A stretch of DNA of 64,000 nt from JBECKX01 sp964468475 (GTDB taxonomy: Bacteria; Zixibacteria; MSB-5A5; CAIYYT01): contig CAYXUL010000001.1 of the NCBI GenBank assembly GCA_964468475.1, positions 1 to 64,000 on the forward strand. Direction: 5' to 3'. Shown here piece after piece: positions 7,899 to 16,539 of this stretch. Both the position numbers and the translations under genes were made by a program. The notes below the pieces were generated by a model that had not been told where the DNA came from, did no database searches, and was given only the letters and a program-made list of their open reading frames with translations. Each line of letters starts with the position of its first letter. Positions within the stretch are counted from its first letter, which is position 1.

Positions 7899-8351
7899 CT
7901 ATATCTGTACTGAGACTGAAGTGGCCTGTGCGCTTGCCAGTTCGGGATTGTTTGCCTGTTGTTCTCCTGCTGTCTGGTCGCCTGTATTCTCCTGGCCAAT
8001 GCCTTCCCAGCCCTCTTTCAGGTTCTCCATGACTCTGATGACGCCATCAAATATATCCTGCTTCTTGGTGGCATTGAGGAGATAAAGTTGATTAATGAGG
8101 TAGCTGTAAAGATCTGCCAGCTTCTCCGCAATTTCTCCGCCGCGTTCCATGTCCAGAGTTGTGTAGAGATGAAATATGACGCGATGTGCCTTTTCCAGCA
8201 ATTCGGAGAATTCATCGATTTCTCCGGCTTGCAGCCTCCGCTGAGCGTCTTTGAGATATTGTATCGCCCCTCGATAGCACATGAGAATGAGTTCTTGCTG
8301 ACTTGCACCGGTAACCTGAGCTCGTTGATAGCTGGAGAGTTGTTTTTTCAT
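7899..8351 (-). CDS. fliS: Flagellar export chaperone FliS
   Basis: A 150-residue FliS: N-terminal SSYQRAQVTGASQQELILMCYRGAIQYL, then the helical bundle with LYSYLINQLYLLNATK. FliS binds the C-terminal helix of flagellin in the cytoplasm, prevents its polymerisation and delivers it to the export gate. The C-terminal 30 residues are an extra polar tail. It starts 5 bases after fliD, the usual order. Confidence 0.95.
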   Translation of the reverse strand: MKKQLSSYQRAQVTGASQQELILMCYRGAIQYLKDAQRRLQAGEIDEFSELLEKAHRVIFHLYTTLDMERGGEIAEKLADLYSYLINQLYLLNATKKQDIFDGVIRVMENLKEGWEGIGQENTGDQTAGEQQANNPELASAQATSVSVQI

Positions 8352-8356
8352 TACAA

Positions 8357-10708
8357 CTAGTTCTTTCCGTTTCTTGCGATTTGCTTGAAGTTTGCTGAAA
8401 GCTGATCCAACTGCGTTTGGAGATAGCTTGATTCGGAGTTGAGCTGACCCAGTACCTGTTCCATCTGGTTGAATTTGTCGAGCAGGTCCTGCCGCTTTAC
8501 CTCCATCGCAGCGTTCATATCATCAATGCGTGACTTTAAGTCGTCAATCTGGGTCGAGAGAGCTGCCGTTCTGCGCGCTATGGTTCCGTCGATGCCCTTG
8601 GTGACGCTGTCGGCAAACTTCTGGACTCTTGAGGCGATTCCCCGAAAGATCGAAACGGTCGCTTCAGGGCCTTCGCTCAAATCGCTGGCAGTCATGGTGA
8701 CCTTCAACTTCAAACCGGCGGTCGTTTCATTGTCCGCACTTCCGGTGAGAATTTGACCGGCGCCGGTTGCCTCTTCCCCATTGATGGTTCCCTCGACATT
8801 CAACCCGGCAAAGACCTCGCCGCTGTTAAAACCCAACAGGCTGTGGGCATTGTTGGGAACTGTTGGCTGCACTTCGACCTTCGACGTCTCGCCGTAAGAC
8901 CCGCTGGTGAGGGTAAGATACCCTGTATCACCATTATCTACATATGTGACTTCGACGCCGAGCTTGCCGACCTTCGAATCCGCATTGATCTTCTGCTGCA
9001 GTTCCTGTGAGAGATCTTCCCAGGAATTGTAAGTACCTTCGTCCAGCGTTATCGTACCGGAAACGATTCCATCGACACGGAGTGCAAGGTTCTTGTTGGT
9101 TGAGTCAATAACGATAGGGCTCTCGGAGGGATCGGCGATTGACGCGCCCTTGAGATAGCCTTTCCGGGCGGCTTGCGTGATATTTACGTCGTAGCCGGCG
9201 TCAGTTTCCTTGGTGTCAGCGCTCATCGAGAGAAACGAGATCTTGTCGTTGCTCGATGAACCTGATGCCGAAAGCAGTTTCTGAACATCCGCGGTGTTGT
9301 TTCTCAGGGCATCCTCGAGCTTGGTGCGATCGACCACAGAAAGCTTTCCGGTTTGGCCCATACGTATACCGATGGCCGCGAGCATTTTGAATTCAGAATC
9401 GAGCCCTGAAATCGGGGAGGTTACTGAAGCTCGCAGAGAATCCTGCAGCATCATCAGCGTACGATCGCCAAAGAGGATTCCCGTCTTGTCGGGATTCTTC
9501 GGATCGAATTTGAACTGGTCATCAAGAGCCGAGATCGCGTCATTGAACTTGGTAATGAAGTCATTGATGTTCTGCTCGATTCCGCTGATGTCCGGCTCGG
9601 CGGTGATAATAACCTGTTCGCCGTTTGAGACCTTCTTGAGATTCAGGGTCACGCCGGCGATAAGGTTTTCTACCAGGTTGGTAGAACTGCTGACAGTGAT
9701 TGGCGAGCCGCCGCCGTCGGTCGAACCAAGAGTGACCTTTGCATCCTGAGCTTTCTGCAACAGAGGGGCAAAGGTCTGTACAGAGAAGGTATCGCCGGCA
9801 ACCAGGGTGCCTGCGGAGAATTGCAGTTTCAGCCCATCGGAGCCGGCGCCGGACAGTTCAACCTCGGTATCGGCGGAGCTAACCAGAATTGAACCGCTAT
9901 TGGTGCCATCGGTCCAATTTATCGTGATATCGCCGTTGCCTATTGTTTGGGAGCCGTTTCCCGCGACGGTGAACGTATAAGTCTTGTTTTCGTTGCCGGT
10001 GTACGACGCGGTGGTGCCGATGGTCGGGTTCGAGGTGGTGCCGGACGAGAACGAAGTCTCTTCCACCTGGTCAAATTGCGAAGTAGTGAAATCGAGTTGT
10101 TTGTCTCCTGACAGAGATGAGGAGACGGAAATCTGGTTTTTTGCGCCCGTCTTGTCAGCAGTCAACATCAGGCGATACTGATTCGCACTTGAGCCATCGT
10201 TGATGATGGTGGCAGTGACTCCCGCGTCGGCGTTGTTGATAGCATCGCGTATATGCTGCAAGCTGCTGTTGGCGGAATCGATGGTAATTGTCTTTTCTGA
10301 GCCGTCACCCACTTTGATTACTATGGTGCCGGTGCCGAGGTCGGCAGCCTCCTGGTCGCTGAACCCCTGGGAAGCAATCTGGTGATTCTGGGCTAGAGCC
10401 GCGACACTAAGGGCATAAGTGCCCAACGCAACATTATCGCCGGCCGTGGCAGTTAGGAAGTCCTCATTTGAAACCGAGACTTTGTTCGCATTGTAGGTGT
10501 CGCCGCGCGCCAGCAGGGCCGCCTGTGATTGAAATGCCAGCAACTTCGTGCTAATAGCCTGGTAAGTTGAAATTTGGTTGGTTTTGGTTGTTTGGTCATT
10601 TTGCAGCATCGCCACGCGCTGCTTGTCGTAGACCAACATCGCGTCAACGATGCTATTTGTGTCCAGACCTGAGTTTATTCCCTGAACTGATCCAGCTGTT
10701 CCTGGCAT
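8357..10708 (-). CDS. fliD: Flagellar filament cap protein FliD
   Basis: A 783-residue hook-associated protein 2, longer than the usual 450-650. The N-terminal region (GINSGLDTNSIVDAML, then QTTKTNQISTYQAISTKL) and the C-terminal coiled coil (FNQMEQVLGQLNSESSYLQTQLDQL) are typical. Between them are enlarged beta-rich domains with flagellin-hook-like repeats (near residues 105-165 and 230-310), which would form a larger cap leg or exposed domain. FliD pentamers or hexamers fold flagellin at the filament tip. It is followed by fliS and preceded by flaG. Confidence 0.95.
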   Translation of the reverse strand: MPGTAGSVQGINSGLDTNSIVDAMLVYDKQRVAMLQNDQTTKTNQISTYQAISTKLLAFQSQAALLARGDTYNANKVSVSNEDFLTATAGDNVALGTYALSVAALAQNHQIASQGFSDQEAADLGTGTIVIKVGDGSEKTITIDSANSSLQHIRDAINNADAGVTATIINDGSSANQYRLMLTADKTGAKNQISVSSSLSGDKQLDFTTSQFDQVEETSFSSGTTSNPTIGTTASYTGNENKTYTFTVAGNGSQTIGNGDITINWTDGTNSGSILVSSADTEVELSGAGSDGLKLQFSAGTLVAGDTFSVQTFAPLLQKAQDAKVTLGSTDGGGSPITVSSSTNLVENLIAGVTLNLKKVSNGEQVIITAEPDISGIEQNINDFITKFNDAISALDDQFKFDPKNPDKTGILFGDRTLMMLQDSLRASVTSPISGLDSEFKMLAAIGIRMGQTGKLSVVDRTKLEDALRNNTADVQKLLSASGSSSNDKISFLSMSADTKETDAGYDVNITQAARKGYLKGASIADPSESPIVIDSTNKNLALRVDGIVSGTITLDEGTYNSWEDLSQELQQKINADSKVGKLGVEVTYVDNGDTGYLTLTSGSYGETSKVEVQPTVPNNAHSLLGFNSGEVFAGLNVEGTINGEEATGAGQILTGSADNETTAGLKLKVTMTASDLSEGPEATVSIFRGIASRVQKFADSVTKGIDGTIARRTAALSTQIDDLKSRIDDMNAAMEVKRQDLLDKFNQMEQVLGQLNSESSYLQTQLDQLSANFKQIARNGKN

Positions 10709-10746
10709 TTTGTGCGCCTCACTTGCCCACGGTTGTGATTACTGTT

Positions 10747-10774
10747 CGGGTGCTCCCCGCTGGAGGAGCACCCG
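10747..10774. other. 10-bp hairpin in the flaG-fliD spacer
   Basis: A perfect 10-bp stem (10747-10756 with 10765-10774) and an 8-base loop lie between the flaG stop and the fliD start. No T-run follows on the minus strand, so it looks like an mRNA-stabilising or processing hairpin, not a terminator. Confidence 0.6.
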
Positions 10775-10792
10775 ATCAGTTGTCCTATTTCA

Positions 10793-11185
10793 TCACGCCT
10801 GGGTATCGAAAATTTCCCCAAGCATTTCCTGCACTTGCTTCCGGATGGCGAGAAGCTCATCCGGGGGAATCTGACGGATCACCTTGTCGGTGTTCGTATC
10901 CATGACTTTGATGACGAGAGAGTCGGTCGCGTCATCGATCGAAAACCGGATCGAGATGTTCCGTTCAACGTATTCCCGATTGACCTCCTTTAGCTGTTGC
11001 TCCAACAGGCTGCGATCGATCGATTTTTTATCTGAACCGCTCTTCGAGTTCTTCGAAGAGTTGACCTGTTGACTGGGTATCCGAGCATCCATGTTCGGCG
11101 ACGCAGTTGCTGCATGCGGCTGAGCGGCTGTCGGATTGGGGACAGCCAGCTTGACCTTCGGCAAACTAACGCTTTGGTCCGACAT
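10793..11185 (-). CDS. flaG: FlaG family flagellar protein
   Basis: A 130-residue protein whose C-terminal half (NISIRFSIDDATDSLVIKVMD...DKVIRQIPPDELLAIRKQVQEMLG) is the FlaG domain. The first 70 residues are polar linker. FlaG influences filament length in several bacteria by an unclear mechanism. The start has TGAGGTGA nine bases upstream. It lies between fliC and fliD, its usual place. Confidence 0.93.
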   Translation of the reverse strand: MSDQSVSLPKVKLAVPNPTAAQPHAATASPNMDARIPSQQVNSSKNSKSGSDKKSIDRSLLEQQLKEVNREYVERNISIRFSIDDATDSLVIKVMDTNTDKVIRQIPPDELLAIRKQVQEMLGEIFDTQA

Positions 11186-11211
11186 GAAATCACCTCACAT
11201 GTGCTCGAGGC

Positions 11212-11240
11212 GGTTGGCCGGTATCAACTACCGACCAACC
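11212..11240. other. Hairpin in the fliC-flaG spacer
   Basis: Stem GGTTGG/CCAACC plus CGGTA/TACCG with one mismatch and a 5-base loop. There is no T-run on the minus strand. It probably stabilises the fliC mRNA 3' end or modulates flaG expression. Confidence 0.5.
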
Positions 11241-11264
11241 CACCTATGAGCGTAACTATCGGGT

Positions 11265-13454
11265 CTACTTGAACAGTGAGAGCACGATCTGCGGCATCTG
11301 GTTGCCCTGAGCCAGCATAGCCGTGCCCGCCTGCATCAGGATCTGGTACTTGGTGAACTCTGACATGGTCTGTGCCATATCGGTGTCACGGATACCGGAC
11401 TCTGAAGCCGTCAAGTTCTGAGATGCAACTTCAAGGTTACGGAGGTTCGATTCCAGGGTGTTCTTCTGGAACGATCCCAGTGTACCACGAGCGTTCGTGA
11501 CCTGGTTGATCGCGTCATCGATGATCGCCTGAGAATCCTGTGCCGCCGCAACCGTCTCGACATTGATGTCAGCGAGGCTGGCAAACATGTTTCCGGCAAG
11601 GTTCTTGCCCAGCGCGGAAGCTGACATGTTGCGCAGGCCGATGGCTGCCGTCTGACCGACGTTGGCGCCGATCTGGAATACCAGTGACTGGTCGGTGTTG
11701 GAAATAGTTTCCGAGCCACCCTGCGAGGTCAGATCGTAGCGAACCTTGAGAGATTGCGAACGATCAGCGTTGTAGATCGTGGCATCTTTACCGGCGGACA
11801 CTGATGAGGCCGGACCACCGTCAAGACGAACGTCATACTTTGCTGCCTTGGCATCAAGCAACAAGTTACCGATGTTCACGCCGTTGGAGGCCTTATCGAC
11901 CACAAGATCGATACTGCCGCGCCCGGCTTCGCCTTCGGCCTTGTTGTAAACGGTGACGTCAGAGGTCGAGCCGTACTTCACTGACGTGATCGTACTGGTG
12001 TAGCCGTCAAACGAAACCAAAGCATCGGTACCGGAGATCGCCAGAGTATCGGCGGTCAAACCAAGAACGTTGTAAAGGCGTTCGGTCTCGTTACCGGTAG
12101 AGTTATGCTTGATTTTGTAGTCGGAACCTTCATCGTAGCTGAAGAAACGCAGTTTGTTGCCGTTCGCTTCAACATCGATGTCGTTGGTTGTGGATGCACC
12201 ACTACCATCGGAAACGGTACCAAACGCTGAAGCCAGCGCGGTCTCGATCGCCGTTGCCAGAGTTGACATTGACGAATAGGTCGCGGAAGCAACTGTCGCG
12301 TTTGCCGTCGTGTTGGTATTCTTCGCCGTTGTGACGGTAAAGTTCAAAATGTCAAGACTGACACCACGGCTGGAACGGGACGAGCCCATAGCCATGTAGT
12401 TGTCGGTAGCAGTCGTCGACGCCGAAGTCATCTTCAGGCTGTACTGCGCACCCTTGTTGACGGAACGGAACTCAACACCGGTTCCACCGCCACCAACAGC
12501 GTAGGTTGTGGCTTCGATCTTGCCGGCTAAAGCCGAATTATTGGCGATAGCCTGATTCCACTTGTCGACGATGTTGGCGCGGGTATCGCTCGAAGCGATT
12601 GCAACCTGCAACGTTTGATCGCCGGTTACTGACTCGTTGTTCTCCTGGTAATTGAGAACGACGGTGTAGGTGCCGGCCTGGGAAGTAGTGGCCGCTGCCA
12701 CTGTCGAGGCAGCACTCAGAATCGTTGCGTAGTCCGCCGTGGAATCGATCTGCAGACCGTTTCCAAAGGCGTCGGTGATAGAGATGTCATTGGAATCCTT
12801 CTCGGCGCCGGCAGAAGCCTGGAGGACGTTAAGATTGTGAATCTTTTCCTCGAGGTTGTTCGGATTGCCGGTGCTGTCGAGAGAGATACCCAGTGACGTT
12901 GTGTTCAGCGTGGCGCTGGCATCAGCAGTCTTGGTGGCAGTGACGGAGTGACTGCCGGAAGTAAGACCGCTCTGGACGATAGTCAGACCGGACGAATTCG
13001 CGGTCGTGATCGTCGCGATGTTGTCCTTGGTGCCATCAAGCAGTTTCTTGGTACCAAACTGGGTGTTGGCAGCGATACGATCGATGGTCTTGATCGCGTT
13101 TTCGATCTCAGCCTGATCAGCAGCCAACTGGTTGGCATCGTTGAACCCTTCGTTCGCGGCGTGAATCGCCAACTCGCGCATGGAAACGAGCAATGAGTTG
13201 ATCTCATTCAGCGATCCCTCGGCGGTCTGAATCATGTTGATCGACCCTTCCGAGTTCTGAATCGCACGGTTGAGACCAGCGATCTGAGCACGGAACTGCT
13301 CAGAAATCACCAGACCTGCCGGGTCATCGGACGCTTTGTTGATGCGATAACCAGAGGACAGCTTTTCCATGACACCACTCATGGAGCGAGTTGTCATCGC
13401 CAGGTTACGCTGAGCATCAAGAGCGGCAATGTTGTGGTTAATGCGTAGAGCCAT
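11265..13454 (-). CDS. fliC: Flagellin
   Basis: A 729-residue flagellin. The conserved D0/D1 ends are clear: MALRINHNIAALDAQRNL with the LSSGYRINKASDDPAGL motif at the N terminus and SRNMSASALG-type then AQANQ-like (MLAQGNQMPQIVLSLFK) residues at the C terminus. The central 400 or so residues are a large, Ser/Thr/Ala-rich variable region with no cysteine, a likely site for O-glycosylation. The subunit is exported through the flagellar type III system and polymerises into the filament. A strong SD (AAGGAGGA) precedes the ATG. The long leader carries CsrA-type motifs and hairpins described separately. Glycosyltransferase and TPR genes lie directly upstream. Confidence 0.97.
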   Translation of the reverse strand: MALRINHNIAALDAQRNLAMTTRSMSGVMEKLSSGYRINKASDDPAGLVISEQFRAQIAGLNRAIQNSEGSINMIQTAEGSLNEINSLLVSMRELAIHAANEGFNDANQLAADQAEIENAIKTIDRIAANTQFGTKKLLDGTKDNIATITTANSSGLTIVQSGLTSGSHSVTATKTADASATLNTTSLGISLDSTGNPNNLEEKIHNLNVLQASAGAEKDSNDISITDAFGNGLQIDSTADYATILSAASTVAAATTSQAGTYTVVLNYQENNESVTGDQTLQVAIASSDTRANIVDKWNQAIANNSALAGKIEATTYAVGGGGTGVEFRSVNKGAQYSLKMTSASTTATDNYMAMGSSRSSRGVSLDILNFTVTTAKNTNTTANATVASATYSSMSTLATAIETALASAFGTVSDGSGASTTNDIDVEANGNKLRFFSYDEGSDYKIKHNSTGNETERLYNVLGLTADTLAISGTDALVSFDGYTSTITSVKYGSTSDVTVYNKAEGEAGRGSIDLVVDKASNGVNIGNLLLDAKAAKYDVRLDGGPASSVSAGKDATIYNADRSQSLKVRYDLTSQGGSETISNTDQSLVFQIGANVGQTAAIGLRNMSASALGKNLAGNMFASLADINVETVAAAQDSQAIIDDAINQVTNARGTLGSFQKNTLESNLRNLEVASQNLTASESGIRDTDMAQTMSEFTKYQILMQAGTAMLAQGNQMPQIVLSLFK

Positions 13455-13460
13455 TACGAA

Positions 13461-13519
13461 TCCTCCTTGAAAGTCCCTGTCGGATTTCCTTTCCGACTTA
13501 CTTTCATAATTCCTTGTGT
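13461..13519 (-). promoter_or_regulatory. Putative CsrA-binding sites in the fliC leader
   Basis: Three GGA motifs lie about 24 bases apart: ACACAAGGAA (13519-13510), an AAGGAAA loop (13491-13485) closed by a perfect 6-bp stem GTCGGA/TCCGAC (13497-13492 with 13484-13479), and the SD itself (AAGGAGGA, 13468-13461). CsrA prefers ACARGGA and GGA in hairpin loops. Two such sites, one overlapping the SD, control hag in Bacillus subtilis. csrA and fliW are in the same island. Confidence 0.65.
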
Positions 13520-13553
13520 GCTCGCGTCATTTCAGCCACGTCCAATGTTCGCC

Positions 13554-13661
13554 AAGGTCGGAGCATGTTCGACCTTCTAACCGAGAAGGCTCCCCGGCTA
13601 GTGGGAGTAAAGGTGCGTAACCCTTTTCTGTCTTTCCTTTTGTCGCGCCGGACGGCGCACC
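13554..13661 (-). other. Structured region of the fliC 5' leader
   Basis: Several perfect or near-perfect stems follow each other: 13554-13560/13570-13576 (7 bp), 13573-13578/13584-13589 (6 bp, overlapping the first), 13590-13594/13603-13607 (5 bp), 13612-13617/13656-13661 (6 bp) and 13645-13650/13653-13658 (6 bp). The first two and the last two pairs are mutually exclusive. It does not match any riboswitch class I know. Confidence 0.5.
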
Positions 13662-13741
13662 TTTTCTGTACTCTAACGGTATCGGTTCCAAGCGGTTATT
13701 GCTTGAGCAGAATTCCGCAGGGAACTATGTCTCTGACTTGA

Positions 13742-13769
13742 ATTTCGGCGGAAATCGTCCACCTCTTTA
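13742..13769 (-). promoter_or_regulatory. Sigma-28-like promoter for fliC
   Basis: TAAA (13769-13766) is followed after 16 bases by GCCGAAAT (13749-13742), against a consensus of TAAA-N15-GCCGATAA. It lies just downstream of a terminator-like structure and gives a leader of about 280 bases. A perfect GCCGATAA also occurs at 14029-14022 but has no TAAA box at the proper distance and would be cut off by the terminator. Confidence 0.5.
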
Positions 13770-13776
13770 GCGATGT

Positions 13777-13844
13777 AAAAAAGGCCAGATTACTCCGCCG
13801 GGATGACCGGCTGAGCTAAGGCGCTGTACAGTACGCGATTGGCC
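13777..13844 (-). terminator. Branched terminator-like structure upstream of fliC
   Basis: On the minus strand GGCCA (13787-13783 side TGGCC) closes a region of about 60 bases holding at least one inner hairpin (GCCGG/CCGGC, 13811-13807 with 13801-13797). Six T residues (13782-13777) follow. It would end transcripts of the glycosyltransferase gene before the fliC promoter. Confidence 0.5.
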
Positions 13845-14013
13845 GGTCCGGCGCTGCCCCCCTGCTCAAAATCCACAATATTACACTTAATTTTGCGCAT
13901 CCGGGACGAGCGAGAGACGGATGGAGAATCTTGCTGAGCTGCAATTGAGCAGTTAGAGTGAAGGATTTGTGATGTTTCGGATTGCAACGATTCAGGGACA
14001 GAAGTTGCGAGTG

Positions 14014-16008
14014 CTAGCTCTTTATCGGCTGCTCGACCTCTTCGCCGACTTCGTCCTCCGTCTCCGAATTCTCAATGAGTTTGAGCATCTCCGCGGCCGG
14101 CGAGAATTCCGGGTCGATCGCCAGGGCCTTCTGGTAGCCCATCTGTGCGCTCTTGACGTGGCCTAACTTCAAATAACAGTCGGCCAGGAGCGCTGTCAAT
14201 TCCGCCGATGACGGGTTGAGCTGGAGGCAGCGTTCGACATAGCGAATCGCATCGGCGAAGTCTCCCCTGTCAAAGTAGAGCCTGGCGGTCAAGTAAAGTA
14301 TGTCGGAGTCGTTTTGGTCGTAATCAAGGTAGTTGGCCAGTTTCTCGATTGCTTTGTCGCGCTCGCCCAATTTGAAGTAAGTCAAGCCCAGATTTCGCAG
14401 TGACGGCATGAGTTGCGGCCTAATGGCCAGAGCTTCGCTATAGAAGCGGACGGCCTCTTTGAACTCATCCATCCGAAAATAACAGTTGGCAAGATCGTTA
14501 AGGAACTCCGCGTTGCGCGGCTGTAGTTGGTGCAGCTTCTCGTACAGCGCGAGAGCCTTATCGGTCTCATCGCGGGCAGCAAAGATGTCAGCTTTCTCGC
14601 GCAAGCCGGCAATGTTGTCTGGTTCCAGATCAAGTAATTCTTCGATCCACGTCAATGCGGATTCGTCGTCGTTGTCGGCTCGTTCAACTGCGATCAGCAG
14701 TTCCATCGCAATTGTATCGGTGGCGCTGATCTCAAGGAGTTGACGACAGATCGCTCGTGCATCAGTAAATTTCCGCTGCCGATAGCAAGCACGCGCCAGT
14801 AGCTGTCTGGCATTGTTGTCATTGGCGTTTTCCTGCAATCGTTTTCTGCTGTATTCTTCTGCAGCACTATAGTTACCAAGCCGCAGACTCACTAAAGCGA
14901 GATGTGAATATAGATCCTGGAAAGTATCGCAGTACTTGAGTATCCTCTTGAAGTTTTCCTCAGCCTCGGCATTACGACCAAGTTCTTCGTAGGCCAGTCC
15001 GATGTTGAAGCAGGCGCGGGGCTGACTTGATCCGTGGAGGAGGATATAGCTTGTTGTCTCCTCTCCGGGATCATATTTGTCAGCAGCATCGATATAACGA
15101 TTATAAGCGTTAATCGCTTTGTCCAGGTCGCGGCGCCCCGCATAGATGTTTCCAAGCGCAAACATCGAGTCGAGGTAGTCAGGGGCAATTTTCAGTGCCC
15201 GGCGCGCGGTCTCTTCCGCTTTTTCATAGTCTCGAAGATAGAAGTAAGCTGACGTCATCTGATCAAGCGCCATCAGGTGAATGTGTCGCTTGCCGCGTAC
15301 GGAAGGGGAGGTGTTCTTGACTGCTCGGCCGGCATATTTCAGAATCTCCTGGCAGGCTTCCGGTGGCGGTTGCTTATGCTCACCCCTGATCAACTGGGCG
15401 TAGTTGAAATTGGCAAAGGCGTTATCGGGGTTTTCTTCCAGCTGTTTTTCCAGCAACGTTTTACTGCGTGCGATCTTTTTCTTCATCTTCTCCCAGTCGA
15501 GCCCATAGCCATAGTGAATGACGCGAACGTCGGCTCGCAGCACCCGGCAATCGGGAGGAAGACGCAGCTCATTGTGAACGATACCTTCATACTTAGCGCC
15601 AAGTTTCGAGCGCCACAGCCGAATCGACGGCAGGAATGAGGTTATCTCGCCGGTGCGCAGATGTTTGTTGTGCACCGATATCGAGACGGCATCACAACTG
15701 GTCTGCGCTGTCGCCTGCCGCAGAGTGTCGAAATCGGCCCGCAGCAATTCCTCGTCAGCATCAAGGATCAAAATCCAATCGCCGGTGGCATAGTCAATTG
15801 ACTGGTTTCTGTGCTTGGAGAAGTCGTTTTCCCAGGGGTGGTGATAAACTCTGGCGCCAAAACTCTCGGCTATTTCGACTGTCTTGTCTTTGGAACCGGT
15901 GTCGACTACGATGATCTCGTCAACGATTTCCCTGACACTTTCAAGACATTGTCCGAGCATCTCTTCTTCATTTTTCACGATCATGCAGAGGGAGATGCTC
16001 TCGCGCGG
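14014..16008 (-). CDS. Glycosyltransferase family 2 with C-terminal TPR array (5' end in assembly gap)
   Basis: About 664 residues are visible before the gap. The catalytic domain starts near the gap edge: SISLCMIVKNEEEML, then VDTGSKDKTVEIA and the LILDADEELL metal-binding motif, as in the WaaE/TPR family of GT2 enzymes. About ten TPR repeats fill the rest (for example YDPGEETTSYILL through LAIDPEFSPAAEMLKLI). Enzymes of this kind, often next to flagellin genes, are candidates for modifying surface proteins; TPRs may recognise the acceptor. The gene lies directly upstream of fliC. The 100-N gap hides the N terminus. The ORF starting at 16471 may be the same gene, but the frames do not agree across the arbitrary gap length. 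Confidence 0.85.
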   Translation of the reverse strand, partial: PRESISLCMIVKNEEEMLGQCLESVREIVDEIIVVDTGSKDKTVEIAESFGARVYHHPWENDFSKHRNQSIDYATGDWILILDADEELLRADFDTLRQATAQTSCDAVSISVHNKHLRTGEITSFLPSIRLWRSKLGAKYEGIVHNELRLPPDCRVLRADVRVIHYGYGLDWEKMKKKIARSKTLLEKQLEENPDNAFANFNYAQLIRGEHKQPPPEACQEILKYAGRAVKNTSPSVRGKRHIHLMALDQMTSAYFYLRDYEKAEETARRALKIAPDYLDSMFALGNIYAGRRDLDKAINAYNRYIDAADKYDPGEETTSYILLHGSSQPRACFNIGLAYEELGRNAEAEENFKRILKYCDTFQDLYSHLALVSLRLGNYSAAEEYSRKRLQENANDNNARQLLARACYRQRKFTDARAICRQLLEISATDTIAMELLIAVERADNDDESALTWIEELLDLEPDNIAGLREKADIFAARDETDKALALYEKLHQLQPRNAEFLNDLANCYFRMDEFKEAVRFYSEALAIRPQLMPSLRNLGLTYFKLGERDKAIEKLANYLDYDQNDSDILYLTARLYFDRGDFADAIRYVERCLQLNPSSAELTALLADCYLKLGHVKSAQMGYQKALAIDPEFSPAAEMLKLIENSETEDEVGEEVEQPIKS

Positions 16009-16108
16009 NNNNNNNNNNNNNNNNNNNNNNNNNNNNNNNNNNNNNNNNNNNNNNNNNNNNNNNNNNNNNNNNNNNNNNNNNNNNNNNNNNNNNNNNNNNN
16101 NNNNNNNN
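16009..16108. other. Assembly gap (100 N)
   Basis: Exactly 100 undetermined bases, a conventional placeholder. True length is unknown. It interrupts a minus-strand coding region. Confidence 0.99.
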
Positions 16109-16471
16109 AACATACTCGCAGGCGACTCTCTGTCCTTCCTTGGCCGCCGCTGCGTCGAGGATATCATGCGCGGAAGACGGATGACCGGCTCGAAGAGCCA
16201 CAAACGCCGTCAGCAGGAGAGTGTCAGATTCAGTCTTTTGCCACTGCTCAACATCGTCGACCAGGCTTTGGCACGCTGCCCAGGCTTTGTCGAAGTCACC
16301 TTTCTTGTACCATTTCAGGACCGCATTATCATTTCGCTTCGTGGAGACCGCTGATTTCTTTTTTGAAGCTGTTGGTTTTTTCCTGGCTGATGCGGACTTG
16401 CTGCCGGATTTCCCTGTCGCTGTCTTTTTTTTGGGACCTGTTGACTTCTTCTTCGAGTTTTTTGTCGCCAT
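16109..16471 (-). CDS. N-terminal fragment: Lys/Ser-rich tail and TPR-like helices (3' end in gap)
   Basis: From the ATG at 16471 about 121 residues are visible. The first 45 are almost only K, S, T, A and G (TKNSKKKSTGPKKK, then GKSGSKSASARKK), then a helical TPR-like segment (VLKWYKKGDFDKAWAACQSLVDD). It runs into the 100-N gap. It may be the N terminus of the adjacent GT2-TPR protein or a separate gene. Eukaryote-histone-like lysine tails of this kind often bind nucleic acid or acidic surfaces, but I assign no function. Confidence 0.65.
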
Positions 16472-16539
16472 TAGCCAATCCTATTTCGGTCATTCGAGTT
16501 GTGTCGTCAATTGATGAACTTACCCACGATTCTCTGCTG

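Noticed and set aside
13790..13987. 65-aa minus-strand ORF upstream of fliC
   Set aside because: It lies over the terminator-like structure, has no family likeness and no SD.
14022..14029. Perfect GCCGATAA sigma-28 -10 box
   Set aside because: No TAAA at the proper distance; it lies in the coding end of the GT2-TPR gene and upstream of a terminator.
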